Positions 30,214-38,753 of a stretch of 64,000 nucleotides of DNA are shown in pieces; positions within the stretch are counted from its first letter, which is position 1, and each line of letters begins with the position of its first letter. The translations under genes were made by a program, and so were the position numbers. The notes beneath the pieces are model-generated. The model searched no databases. It saw nothing but the letters and a program-made list of their open reading frames with translations, and was not told where the DNA came from. Origin of the DNA: Pseudomonas sp. UMAB-08 (GTDB lineage Bacteria > Pseudomonadota > Gammaproteobacteria > Pseudomonadales > Pseudomonadaceae); NCBI RefSeq assembly GCF_900095225.1, contig NZ_LT607420.1, forward strand, positions 3,392 to 67,391. Direction: 5' to 3'.

Positions 30214-31170
30214 ATGAAAGTTCTGTTTCTGGTCCAAAAAGAACAACGGGCCATTCTGGATCGTCTGTACGAAGGTGTCGCGGCTCATTGCGAGTGCGAT
30301 CTACGCTGGCTGACGTCGGCTGAGCAGCGAAACCTGCGCAGCTACTTTCGACGCGAAGTCGATGTGACGCGCTACGACCGTATCGTCTTTTTCCTACGCT
30401 TTAAGCAGGAAATTCGCCAGGTTGCTTTCATCCGCACAGTGCCCAATCTGGTGATCCTGGAGCATGACGCCTACCAGAATTACATCCCCTGCAAGTACAC
30501 AGGCAAGTTCAGCGCGCACTACCGCAAACTGCCTTGGGCGCGGGTGATCAGTTCGGGCTTCATGGTCAGCGAACGGCTGCGCGAAGAAGGCTTCGATGCA
30601 GTGTTCGTACCCAAGGGCTATGATCAAAGCTTGTTACAGGATCAGGGTCGCGAGCGGGACATCGAGCTGGCATTCGTGGGCAGCACCAACAGTGTTGCCT
30701 ACAGCGGACGCAAGGCGCTGCTTGACGAGTTGGGTCGGGTAGAAACACTGCTCGTGACCCGCACCAAGTCGGGCGAAGAGTATTGCGCCACGCTCAACCG
30801 GATTCGCTTTTTCGTCAGTGCCGATGTCGGCATGGGCGAATTCATGATCAAGAATTTTGAAGCCATGGCCTGTGGCTGTGTGCTGTTTGCGTTCGACCAG
30901 GGTGACGCCGAAAATCGTGCGCTGGGTCTGCAGGATATGCACAACGTGGTGTTTTACAGCAGCATTCCTCAGTTGCAGGAAAAGCTCGCGGTATTGCGGG
31001 CCGATCCAGAACTGGCGGCCCGTATCGCCGTCAACGGTCGGCAACTGGCGGTTTCACAGTTTAGTTTCGCGGCGATTGGTCAGCGGATTGTCCAGGAGCT
31101 TGAGCCGGCACTGCGTGAGCGAGCGCCGCTGAGTTGGCTGGAGCGTTTGCGTAATACGCTAGGGATTTGA
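30214..31170 (+). CDS. ssg: Ssg-like LPS core glycosyltransferase
   Basis: 318-residue glycosyltransferase-like protein starting MKVLFLVQKEQRAILDRLYE; the C-terminal half has MIKNFEAMACGCVLFAFDQG, typical of the acceptor/donor site in the GT4-like group. In P. aeruginosa and P. fluorescens ssg mutants have altered LPS and lose surface spreading and phage sensitivity. ATGs at 30211 and 30214 are adjacent; I prefer 30214, 5 nt after AAGGA. An earlier in-frame ATG at 30118 overlaps dnpA and is unlikely. Last gene of the wapO-ssg group. Confidence 0.88.
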   Translation: MKVLFLVQKEQRAILDRLYEGVAAHCECDLRWLTSAEQRNLRSYFRREVDVTRYDRIVFFLRFKQEIRQVAFIRTVPNLVILEHDAYQNYIPCKYTGKFSAHYRKLPWARVISSGFMVSERLREEGFDAVFVPKGYDQSLLQDQGRERDIELAFVGSTNSVAYSGRKALLDELGRVETLLVTRTKSGEEYCATLNRIRFFVSADVGMGEFMIKNFEAMACGCVLFAFDQGDAENRALGLQDMHNVVFYSSIPQLQEKLAVLRADPELAARIAVNGRQLAVSQFSFAAIGQRIVQELEPALRERAPLSWLERLRNTLGI

Positions 31171-31424
31171 GGTTTTTAGGCATGTCGCGATGGGTAAAAA
31201 TGGCTCCAACGTATCAGCGCTGTGCGTTGGTGGGTGCGGTGTTAAAAAGGTTTTAACATTTTGGAAAAAAACAGGCGGCAAATAGAGATGGTAATGAAAC
31301 TTGGATTGCGTGAGGATGCAGCCCTGTTTTTTTTACAACAGGTTGCTATTTTGCGGATGCCGAGCCGTGGTGAACAGATACCGCGGCGGACGCAGCGGTG
31401 GGAATCGAAGGATTGAGTGCGAAC
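31171..31424. promoter_or_regulatory. AT-rich intergenic region ssg - wapR
   Basis: 254 bp that is clearly richer in A+T than its surroundings. It contains GTTAAAAAGGTTTTAAC (31241-31257), a palindrome with 7-bp arms and 3-nt centre, and CCTGTT...AACAGG (31323-31342) flanking a run of eight T. It breaks the otherwise coupled LPS genes, so wapR-waaL probably have their own promoter here. Confidence 0.5.
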
Positions 31425-32309
31425 ATGAAATGGCCTCTGGTCTCGATTCTGGTGCCTTGTTTCAACCATGAGCGCTACATTGAGGAATGCCTGCTGAGCA
31501 TCCTCAAGCAGGACTATGACAATTTCGAATTGATTGTCGTCAATGACGGATCGACTGACGCCAGTGCAGAAAAAATAGAAGCGCTGCGCCAGATTTACGG
31601 ATTCCAGTTCTACCAGCAGGACAATCAAGGCGTGAGCGCTGCAGTGAACACCGCCCTGAGTCATGCCTCTGGTGAGTTTGTGATTACTCATGACTCCGAT
31701 GATGTGATGTTGGCAGGCCGTCTGTGCAAACAGGTCGCCTACCTGCAGGAACACCCGGAAGTGGGCTTGCTCGGTGCCAGGGCGATCTATATCGACGCTA
31801 ATGGCACGCGACTCAAAAACAGTGAGTCGCGCAATACCTCCGTGCAAACCTGGACATTCGAGCAATTGCTGGCCAAAGCCCACGCAGTGGGTGCACCTGT
31901 CGCCATGTACCGGCGTGAGGCGATTGATAAGGTCGGCGGTTACGATCCCTCGATCAAGGTTCAGGATTTTCAGATGACCCTGAAAATTGCCTACCTCAAT
32001 TACCGCATTGATATCCTGCCCGACTTCGTCACCTTGTACCGTCGGCACGATACGAACATTTCCAAGGTCGAGTACAAGAGTCAGTTGGTCTATGACCTGC
32101 AGGTCATAGACGCTTATAAAGACAACCCGGCCTATGCGTCGGGAAGGTTGGCGGTGATTAACAAAGCGCTGAAAGAGTCGGTGGTTTTCGACAAGGCATT
32201 TGCCCGTGGTTTATTTGCCAGCGTACCGGTCTATCGCTGGAACAAATTAACGTGGAAAAGATTCAGGCACTTCATTTTCAAGTCCAACAAGAATAAAGGT
32301 GTTCGGTGA
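31425..32309 (+). CDS. wapR: WapR-like rhamnosyltransferase (GT2)
   Basis: 294-residue GT-A fold glycosyltransferase. The start VSILVPCFNHERYIEECLLS and VNDGSTDAS are hallmark GT2 motifs, and HDSDDVM provides the DXD-type metal site. By position it corresponds to WapR, which adds the L-rhamnose that accepts O-antigen. I chose ATG 31425 (AAGGA 12 nt upstream); GTG 31398 and TTG 31413 are in frame alternatives. The last 25 codons are rich in Lys and Asn and A+T, unlike the neighbours. Its stop overlaps the waaL start as GTGA. Confidence 0.85.
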   Translation: MKWPLVSILVPCFNHERYIEECLLSILKQDYDNFELIVVNDGSTDASAEKIEALRQIYGFQFYQQDNQGVSAAVNTALSHASGEFVITHDSDDVMLAGRLCKQVAYLQEHPEVGLLGARAIYIDANGTRLKNSESRNTSVQTWTFEQLLAKAHAVGAPVAMYRREAIDKVGGYDPSIKVQDFQMTLKIAYLNYRIDILPDFVTLYRRHDTNISKVEYKSQLVYDLQVIDAYKDNPAYASGRLAVINKALKESVVFDKAFARGLFASVPVYRWNKLTWKRFRHFIFKSNKNKGVR

Positions 32310-33520
32310 GTCAGAATCTTCAACAGCGCAGCGGATTGATGGAAGGCTTCGCTGATATCCAGATGCAGCTGCGTGCAACGATCAATAAATGTGGCATCGC
32401 GGGTTTGCTACTGGGGTTCGGTCTGTTCTGGAGCGTCGCCGGTGTGCTGCTGACACCTTCGATGAAGTTCTACAGCTGGCTGCTGACAGCCTTCGTTTAT
32501 CTGCCGTGTATCTACCTGCTGTTCAAACGGTTTGGTGATTTTCGCGAGACGCTACTGAGTCGGCGCGAGCTGTGGCTGTTCTTGCTGGTATTCGTCTGGT
32601 CGATGGTTTCTTTGATCTGGAGCCTGGGGGCGGAACAATACCTGACGCTTATCAAGCGCCACCTGTTTTTTCTGTCACTGTTGCTGGGCTGGATCGTCTG
32701 GGGTCGGATGTTCAACCGCCAACTGCAGGGTATGTTCATTCTCTGGGGTGGCCTGGCTGGTATCTATTCGCTGGTAGCGCTGATTGCTTACCCCATGCGT
32801 GGCCTGGACAGGCTTTACGGGTTTGGGGGGTTCATGGATAACCCCAACCCGGCGGGTTATACAATCGCGTTTCTGGTCGTGCTCAGTTGCACCTGGTGGC
32901 CACAGCGCACTGGCGCGCGGGTCGTTTGGGCGTTGCTCCAGGCCTGTTCGATTGCATTCGTGGTCATGACCGGTAGCCGTGGTTCGTTGCTGTCATTGAT
33001 GGCGGTGGCGGGTTTTGTCATCTTGATGGGGGGGGGGCGGTTATACCGGGTGCTGGCGCTGATCATGATGGTGGCGGCCGCGTTACTGATGGTCTTTGAG
33101 CCGTCGTTGCTGGAGCGAGGTGATTCCGAGCGCTTGACGCTGATTCGCGGGGCCTTGGCGCTTGTTCAACAGCATCCGTGGCTGGGTATTGGTCTGGACA
33201 GCAGCTATGCCATCAATGCGGGTGGTGTCGTGTTCGATCACTGCCACAACTTTATATTGGACACTGCTGTGCAATACGGCGTGATTTTCACGGCGCTGTG
33301 GCTGGTTGTTTGGGGCTGGGTGGGCGTGCGGGCGTGGCGGTATCGCAGTCAGACCTTGGGCATGGCCATTCTGATGGCTTGGGTGTTTGCCACGGTGGCG
33401 CAGCAGTTTGATGTGTTTACGCTGTTTGGTCGCGCGCGGGCCATGTGGATGGTGGTGTGGATGCCTTTCGTGCTCTGCTTGTGCCTGGGCAAAGTCCGGA
33501 AAGAAGACCTTGTCCGCTGA
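32306..33520 (+). CDS. waaL: O-antigen ligase WaaL, contains a G10 tract
   Basis: Polytopic inner membrane enzyme that joins undecaprenyl-linked O-antigen to the lipid A-core on the periplasmic side. 404 residues with about 10-12 hydrophobic segments and the Wzy_C-type region. The long periplasmic loop with FDHCHNFILD (about 310-320) fits the catalytic His region. GTG start at 32306 follows AAAGG by 6 nt and overlaps the wapR stop. Codons 241-244 (ATG GGG GGG GGG) include an uninterrupted run of ten G at 33028-33037. Loss of one G brings a TGA 11 codons on, and gain of one G brings a TGA about 25 codons on, both before the active loop. Confidence 0.9.
   Translation: MSQNLQQRSGLMEGFADIQMQLRATINKCGIAGLLLGFGLFWSVAGVLLTPSMKFYSWLLTAFVYLPCIYLLFKRFGDFRETLLSRRELWLFLLVFVWSMVSLIWSLGAEQYLTLIKRHLFFLSLLLGWIVWGRMFNRQLQGMFILWGGLAGIYSLVALIAYPMRGLDRLYGFGGFMDNPNPAGYTIAFLVVLSCTWWPQRTGARVVWALLQACSIAFVVMTGSRGSLLSLMAVAGFVILMGGGRLYRVLALIMMVAAALLMVFEPSLLERGDSERLTLIRGALALVQQHPWLGIGLDSSYAINAGGVVFDHCHNFILDTAVQYGVIFTALWLVVWGWVGVRAWRYRSQTLGMAILMAWVFATVAQQFDVFTLFGRARAMWMVVWMPFVLCLCLGKVRKEDLVR
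33028..33037 (+). repeat. Homopolymeric G10 tract in waaL
   Basis: Ten consecutive G residues inside the coding sequence, giving Gly-Gly-Gly after Met241. It is the longest G or C run I found in the window and is of a length prone to slipped-strand mispairing. Confidence 0.95.
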
Positions 33521-33529
33521 TTGATCTGC

Positions 33530-34186
33530 TCAGTCGGCGAGCGTCAACTTGTCCACGAGCATGTCGCGGTCCCAGTCATGAACGCTGTGTTGGTTGTAAC
33601 TGTTAAAGAAGATCGTGCCGTGCTCCTGGAATAACCATTCATGGTCATTCTGGTAGCGACGCATGTGCTGGAAGTTACGCAGGCACATGTTTTTACGCAG
33701 AGGGCTTCGCAGGGAGCGCATGTCTGCGATGTCGATCAATCCCAGCTCGTTGTCTGGCGTCAGTACGACATTGCCCAGGTGCAGCGAGCGGAAATAAACC
33801 CCCAGATTATGCAAATGGGCAACAAAGCGGCCGAACTGTTCCAGCAATGCAGGATTGTTGAAATGGGTCGGGTCGGCGATCAGTTGCCTAAGGGTCTGGC
33901 CCGGTAATGGCTGATAGTGCACCACGTCGCGCGCGATGCCGGAAACCCGATAAGTGGCCAGCACATTAGGGCAGGGGACCCCGCGCTTTTTGAGTTTCAG
34001 GGCGTTATCGGCAAAGCGATTGGCATAAGGAAAGAACGCTGCCGACGAAATCAGCCGTTTGCGCCGAAACAACTTCATGAAGTTGCCATCTTCAAGGCGC
34101 AGAACCTTGTCCCCGAAGAAGTCAGCTTCGATCACTTCGGCATCTCTGCGTAAGGCTTGATAGTCAGCGTAAGCGAGTGCGCGCAT
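33530..34186 (-). CDS. LPS-locus kinase-like protein (PA4998-like)
   Basis: 218-residue protein of the WaaP/toluene-tolerance kinase-like group. NFMKLFRRKR has the likely ATP lysine. The loop reads FRSLHLGNVVL: His and Asn are kept, but Ser stands where the catalytic Asp is normal (HRDLH-N); LIDIADMR supplies the later acidic residue. The ATG at 34186 is preferred over 34216 because AAGGAG lies 5 nt upstream of it. It is on the strand opposite to waaL and msbA and ends 9 bp from the waaL stop. Function unknown; an LPS-related role is inferred from context. Confidence 0.85.
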   Translation of the reverse strand: MRALAYADYQALRRDAEVIEADFFGDKVLRLEDGNFMKLFRRKRLISSAAFFPYANRFADNALKLKKRGVPCPNVLATYRVSGIARDVVHYQPLPGQTLRQLIADPTHFNNPALLEQFGRFVAHLHNLGVYFRSLHLGNVVLTPDNELGLIDIADMRSLRSPLRKNMCLRNFQHMRRYQNDHEWLFQEHGTIFFNSYNQHSVHDWDRDMLVDKLTLAD

Positions 34187-34255
34187 GCGGGCTCCTTCGA
34201 AAATGGCCGTCATCATACCCCAGCCTGCGCCTTAGGGTTTAATGGTGCCGGCCTG

Positions 34256-34264
34256 TGCTAGTAT
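34256..34264 (+). promoter_or_regulatory. Extended -10 promoter of msbA
   Basis: TGCTAGTAT has the TGN extension plus a -10-like hexamer and lies 23 bp before the msbA start. The same pattern, TGTGCTA-N2-ATTC, recurs before hldE. Confidence 0.4.
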
Positions 34265-34287
34265 TCCGGCTCTATTTTTCCGTACCG

Positions 34288-36096
34288 ATGACTATGAGCA
34301 AGCCAGATCAAAGCGAATCCTCCAGTCTGAAAATCTATTTCCGACTGCTGACCTATGTGAGGCCCTATCTGGGCATATTCATCGTCAGCATCATCGGCTT
34401 TGTGATCTTCGCGTCGACCCAGCCGATGTTGGCCGGCATCCTCAAGTATTTTGTCGATGGTCTGAGTAACCCTGAAGCCGTGCTGTTTCCGACCGTACCG
34501 TATCTGCGCGATTTGCAGTTGCTGCAGGCCGTGCCGTTGTTGATCGTGTTGATTGCCGCATGGCAAGGCCTGGGTTCGTACCTGGGTAACTACTTTCTGG
34601 CGAAGGTTTCGCTGGGGCTGGTGCATGATTTGCGGGTCGAGCTGTTCAACAAACTGTTGGTCTTGCCCAACCGTTATTTCGATACGCACAACTCGGGTCA
34701 TCTGATTTCACGCATCACGTTTAACGTGACCATGGTCACCGGCGCCGCTACCGACGCGATCAAAGTGGTCATTCGTGAAGGCTTGACCGTGGTGTTCCTG
34801 TTCATCTATCTGCTGTGGATGAACTGGCAGTTGACCCTGGTGATGTTGGCGATTCTGCCGCTGATCGCGATTATGGTGGGCAGCGCGAGCAAGAAATTCC
34901 GTAAGCAGAGCAAGAAAATTCAGGTGGCAATGGGCGATGTTACGCACGTGGCCTCGGAAACTATCCAGGGCTACCGGGTGGTGCGTAGCTTCGGTGGCGA
35001 GCGTTACGAGCAGGAGCGCTTCGCCCACGCCAGTCAGGGCAATACCGACAAGCAACTGAGAATGACCAAGACCGGCGCGGTGTATACGCCGATGCTGCAA
35101 TTGGTGATCTACACCGCCATGGCGGTTTTGATGTTCCTTGTGTTGTACCTGCGAGGCGACGCGACCGCCGGCGATCTGGTGGCTTACATCACCGCAGCCG
35201 GTCTGCTGCCCAAGCCGATCCGTCAGCTGTCGGAAGTCAGCTCGACGATCCAGAAGGGCGTGGCAGGCGCCGAGAGTATTTTCGAACAACTGGACGTCGA
35301 GCCGGAAATCGACACCGGGACGTTTGAGCGCGACCGTGTCTCCGGTCACCTGGAAGTGCGCAACCTGAGCTTCACCTACCCAGGGACCGAGCGTCAGGTG
35401 CTGAACAACATCAGCTTCACCGCCGCGCCAGGGCAGATGATTGCACTGGTTGGCCGCTCCGGGAGTGGCAAGTCGACCCTGGCCAGCCTGATTCCGCGTT
35501 TCTATCACCATGAGCAGGGCGAAATCCTGCTCGATGGCGTCGAAATCGAAGATTACCGTCTGCGTAATCTGCGTCGACACATCGCTCAGGTCACTCAGCA
35601 CGTCACCCTGTTCAACGACAGCGTTGCCAATAACATCGCGTACGGTGATCTGGCTGACGCGCCACGGACCGATATCGAAGAGGCAGCGGCCGACGCCTAT
35701 GCCAAGGAATTCGTCGAGCAGCTGCCGGAAGGTTTCGACACTCAGGTCGGCGAAAACGGTGTGCTGTTGTCTGGCGGTCAGCGCCAGCGTCTGGCGATTG
35801 CCCGGGCGCTGCTCAAAAATGCACCGTTGTTGATTCTCGATGAAGCAACCTCGGCGCTGGATACCGAATCCGAGCGTCATATCCAGGCAGCCCTGGATCA
35901 CGTCATGAAAGGTCGCACGACGCTGGTGATCGCTCACCGCCTGTCGACCATCGAGAAAGCCGATCTGATTCTGGTCATGGATCAGGGAAGCATCGTCGAG
36001 CGCGGGACCCATGCCGAGCTGCTGGCTCAGAATGGTTACTACGCGCGATTGAATGCCCTGGGCCTGGATGAGCCGGTAGTCGCCGGTATCGCCTGA
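34288..36096 (+). CDS. msbA: Lipid A-core flippase MsbA
   Basis: Homodimeric ABC exporter that flips lipid A-core across the inner membrane. About 602 residues with six membrane helices (to about residue 330) and a nucleotide-binding domain: Walker A GRSGSGKSTL near 390, signature LSGGQRQRLAIARA, Walker B LLILDEATSALD and H-loop IAHRLST. ATG 34288 and ATG 34294 are both possible and neither has a strong Shine-Dalgarno site; 34288 is chosen on length. A hairpin lies after the stop. Confidence 0.96.
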   Translation: MTMSKPDQSESSSLKIYFRLLTYVRPYLGIFIVSIIGFVIFASTQPMLAGILKYFVDGLSNPEAVLFPTVPYLRDLQLLQAVPLLIVLIAAWQGLGSYLGNYFLAKVSLGLVHDLRVELFNKLLVLPNRYFDTHNSGHLISRITFNVTMVTGAATDAIKVVIREGLTVVFLFIYLLWMNWQLTLVMLAILPLIAIMVGSASKKFRKQSKKIQVAMGDVTHVASETIQGYRVVRSFGGERYEQERFAHASQGNTDKQLRMTKTGAVYTPMLQLVIYTAMAVLMFLVLYLRGDATAGDLVAYITAAGLLPKPIRQLSEVSSTIQKGVAGAESIFEQLDVEPEIDTGTFERDRVSGHLEVRNLSFTYPGTERQVLNNISFTAAPGQMIALVGRSGSGKSTLASLIPRFYHHEQGEILLDGVEIEDYRLRNLRRHIAQVTQHVTLFNDSVANNIAYGDLADAPRTDIEEAAADAYAKEFVEQLPEGFDTQVGENGVLLSGGQRQRLAIARALLKNAPLLILDEATSALDTESERHIQAALDHVMKGRTTLVIAHRLSTIEKADLILVMDQGSIVERGTHAELLAQNGYYARLNALGLDEPVVAGIA

Positions 36097-36112
36097 CGCA
36101 TGCCCCGCCCGC

Positions 36113-36138
36113 GATGCGGTGTATCCATACACCGCATC
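36113..36138. terminator. 11-bp hairpin after msbA
   Basis: GATGCGGTGTA and TACACCGCATC pair exactly around TCCA. No long T run follows; probably a transcript end or stability element between msbA and hldE. Directly after it ATCGCAGGCAAGC...CCTACA (36146-36169) looks like a fragment of the interspersed repeat family. Confidence 0.6.
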
Positions 36139-36189
36139 GTCTGGATCGCAGGCAAGCCAGCGCCTACAGATGGTGACACGCCAACCCTG

Positions 36190-36198
36190 TGCTAAGAT
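36190..36198 (+). promoter_or_regulatory. Extended -10 promoter of hldE
   Basis: TGCTAAGAT, an extended -10 box 36 bp before the hldE ATG, closely matching the one before msbA. Confidence 0.4.
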
Positions 36199-36233
36199 TC
36201 GGCCCCTGTTCATTCTTAGTTACGGGTTGTTCG

Positions 36234-37655
36234 ATGAAGTTGTCCATGCCGCATTTCGATCAAGCACCAGTCTTGGTAGTCGGCGATGTCATGCTCGACC
36301 GTTATTGGCATGGCGGTACCTCGCGGATTTCACCGGAGGCGCCAGTGCCGGTGGTCAAGGTCGAGCAGATCGAGGATCGTCCGGGCGGTGCCGCCAACGT
36401 TGCCTTGAACATTGCTGCTCTGGGTGCGCCAGCCTCTCTGGTCGGTGTGACCGGAGAAGATGAGGCGGCCGAAAGTCTGGCCAATAGCCTGAAGGCGGCG
36501 GGTGTGAAGGCGCGCTTTCAGCGCATTGCCCATCAGCCGACCATCGTCAAACTGCGGGTCATGAGTCGTCACCAGCAATTGCTGCGTATCGACTTCGAAG
36601 AACCGTTTGCCACCGATGCCTTGGCGCTGAGCGCAGATGTCGAAGACATGCTCGACGGCATCAAAGTGCTGGTGCTGTCCGATTACGGCAAAGGCGCGTT
36701 GAAGAATCATCAAGTGCTGATTCAGGCTGCGCGTGCCCGGGGTATCCCGGTGCTGGCGGACCCTAAAGGTAAGGATTTTGCGATCTACCGCGGCGTCAGC
36801 GTGCTGACGCCGAACCTCAGTGAATTCGAAGTCATTGTCGGCCATTGCGCCGATGAGGCTGAACTGGTCGCCAAGGGCGCGAAGTTGATGAGTGAGCTGG
36901 AGCTGGGTGCATTGCTGGTGACCCGTGGCGAACACGGCATGACCCTGTTGCGTCCTGACTGTCCGGCCCTGCACTTGCCGGCGCGTGCCCGTGAAGTGTT
37001 CGACGTCACGGGTGCTGGCGATACCGTTATTTCTACCCTGGCGGCGGCGATTGCTGCCGGTGAAGAGCTGCCGCATGCCGTTGCGCTGGCCAATCTGGCT
37101 GCTGGCATCGTGGTCGGCAAGCTGGGTACAGCCGCTATCAGCGCGCCGGAATTGCGGCGTGCGATCCAGCGTGAAGAAGGCTCGGAGCGCGGGGTGTTGA
37201 GCCTCGATCAATTGCTCCTGGCAATCGACGATGCGCGGGCGCACAAGGAATCGATCGTTTTCACCAACGGCTGTTTCGATATTCTCCATGCCGGGCATGT
37301 GACCTACCTGGAGCAGGCGCGCGCGCAAGGCGATCGGCTGATCGTTGCGGTCAATGATGATTCGTCTGTCAGTCGCCTGAAAGGGCCTGGGCGGCCGATC
37401 AACAGTGTCGACCGGCGCATGGCTGTGCTGGCCGGGCTGGGCGCTGTGGATTGGGTGATCAGCTTCCCTGAAGACACTCCGGAAAACCTGCTGTCCCACG
37501 TCAAGCCTGACGTGCTGGTCAAAGGCGGGGATTACGGCATCGATCAAGTGGTCGGCGCCGACATCGTTGAAGCTTACGGTGGCAAGGTCAAGGTACTGGG
37601 GCTGGTGGCCAACAGTTCGACCACCGCTATCGTCGAGAAAATCCGCAGGCAGTGA
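36234..37655 (+). CDS. hldE: Bifunctional heptose-7-phosphate kinase / heptose-1-phosphate adenylyltransferase
   Basis: Makes ADP-heptose for WaaC and WaaF. Residues 1 to about 320 are a PfkB-type kinase with [17 protein letters not shown] and [11 protein letters not shown]. Residues from about 345 are the cytidylyl-type transferase with [13 protein letters not shown] (HxGH) and VKGGDYG. ATG 36234 gives 473 residues, the usual length; the open frame upstream does not match the family. The ribosome site is weak. It supplies the nucleotide sugar used by the genes at 17.8-19.9 kb. Confidence 0.96.
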   Translation: MKLSMPHFDQAPVLVVGDVMLDRYWHGGTSRISPEAPVPVVKVEQIEDRPGGAANVALNIAALGAPASLVGVTGEDEAAESLANSLKAAGVKARFQRIAHQPTIVKLRVMSRHQQLLRIDFEEPFATDALALSADVEDMLDGIKVLVLSDYGKGALKNHQVLIQAARARGIPVLADPKGKDFAIYRGVSVLTPNLSEFEVIVGHCADEAELVAKGAKLMSELELGALLVTRGEHGMTLLRPDCPALHLPARAREVFDVTGAGDTVISTLAAAIAAGEELPHAVALANLAAGIVVGKLGTAAISAPELRRAIQREEGSERGVLSLDQLLLAIDDARAHKESIVFTNGCFDILHAGHVTYLEQARAQGDRLIVAVNDDSSVSRLKGPGRPINSVDRRMAVLAGLGAVDWVISFPEDTPENLLSHVKPDVLVKGGDYGIDQVVGADIVEAYGGKVKVLGLVANSSTTAIVEKIRRQ

Positions 37656-37716
37656 TGGTGCAGAGCGTCGGCTATGCCGACGCCCTTGCGAGTGAGTTCG
37701 CTCTCACACCGTCTTC

Positions 37717-37740
37717 GGCATTTCCTTCCGGTGAAATGCC
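37717..37740. terminator. Hairpin between convergent hldE and the next gene
   Basis: GGCATTTC and GAAATGCC pair with an 8-nt loop between the convergent ends. Other small stems (GTCGGC/GCCGAC at 37669-37683) lie just before it. Confidence 0.5.
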
Positions 37741-37751
37741 AATCTGTGGGA

Positions 37752-38714
37752 TTACTTGCTCAGGGTGCTTCGGGCCAGGTCGATCAATTGCCGGGCTTTG
37801 CTCGTCAGGCGCTTGAGGCCAGTCTTCTTCGGCGCTGGGGTCAATCCCTGTTGCCTGAGCCAATCCTTCCAGCGAATCCGCTCGTCACGCACGATCCAAC
37901 CTTCCTGCGGTGCAAAGCTTTCTGCCAGGTACAGGCCGCGGGTGCTGGCCGGTTGCAGCTTGTCGCGCTTGAGGGTGTACAGCTCGGGCTTGGGCACGCC
38001 ATTTTCCAGGGGCATCAGGTACAGGTCGGGGCGGCTGCGGTTGAGCCGTGCCACCAGTTGATCGTTTTCCAGGCACTCATCAACGTGAAACAGGCTCATT
38101 GGTCGCGCCTCTTTGGGCACTTCCAGACGCATGTCGTAAATCAGCTGCAGAGACGACGTCGGCAGATGCACGTAAGCGCGCGGGCGCTCCATCAGGGTCA
38201 TGCTCCCGCAGCGTACGGGTCTGGCAGCGCCGGACAGCGGGCTTAGACGAAAGGGCAGGGCTTCGCGGTAATGCAGGGCCGAGGCATAGGGCGCAGGCAG
38301 CCAGGTGTCATTGAAGCGCCCGCTCAGCCAGCCTTGCGGGGTTTCGATCAAGCACTCTTCAGCGACTTCCTGAATGGCCGTGTGCAGTGGCAGATTCAAT
38401 TCGTGCGCGGGGACGTAGCCGGAAATCAATTTCAGCACCACATCGCCACGGTCTCGCCGACGCTGCCTGACCAGCACCCAGTAATCGCGGTTCTGCCAGT
38501 TCAGGGTCAAGCGCACCGACACCCCGAGGTTGGCCAGCTCCACAGAAAAACGTTCGGCATCGGCCACTTCGATCTTGCGTCGGCGTTGCAGGGTCTGGGC
38601 GAAATTCAACGGCATCCCGGTGCTCTGGTAATTCAGGCCTTCGGGGGTGGCTTCGACAGCGAGCGGCAGGGTTTTAAAGTTGTTGGGGTTTTTCCGAATC
38701 AACGTTCGCGGCAT
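37752..38714 (-). CDS. Conserved protein with a degenerate Nudix-like motif
   Basis: 320 residues, not recognised with confidence. The middle of the protein reads GYVPAHE, then nine residues, then QEVAEECLI. This resembles the Nudix box (G-x5-E-x7-REUxEExGU) but has nine instead of seven spacer residues, Gln for Arg and Leu for Gly. The rest is basic, with a C-terminus rich in Lys and Arg, and there is no signal peptide or membrane helix. Start ATG 38714 has GGAG upstream (AAGAAGGAGCC). A homologue sits in the same place (about PA4993) in P. aeruginosa by my recollection. It might be a nucleotide hydrolase relative or a non-catalytic fold. Confidence 0.8.
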   Translation of the reverse strand: MPRTLIRKNPNNFKTLPLAVEATPEGLNYQSTGMPLNFAQTLQRRRKIEVADAERFSVELANLGVSVRLTLNWQNRDYWVLVRQRRRDRGDVVLKLISGYVPAHELNLPLHTAIQEVAEECLIETPQGWLSGRFNDTWLPAPYASALHYREALPFRLSPLSGAARPVRCGSMTLMERPRAYVHLPTSSLQLIYDMRLEVPKEARPMSLFHVDECLENDQLVARLNRSRPDLYLMPLENGVPKPELYTLKRDKLQPASTRGLYLAESFAPQEGWIVRDERIRWKDWLRQQGLTPAPKKTGLKRLTSKARQLIDLARSTLSK

Positions 38715-38753
38715 GTCGGCTCCTTCTTACGTTGGGGTCGGCCGCCGCCTGAA

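Noticed and set aside
34708..36213. 501-codon open frame opposite msbA
   Set aside because: Shadow of an intact msbA; low-complexity His/Gln/Arg-rich product.
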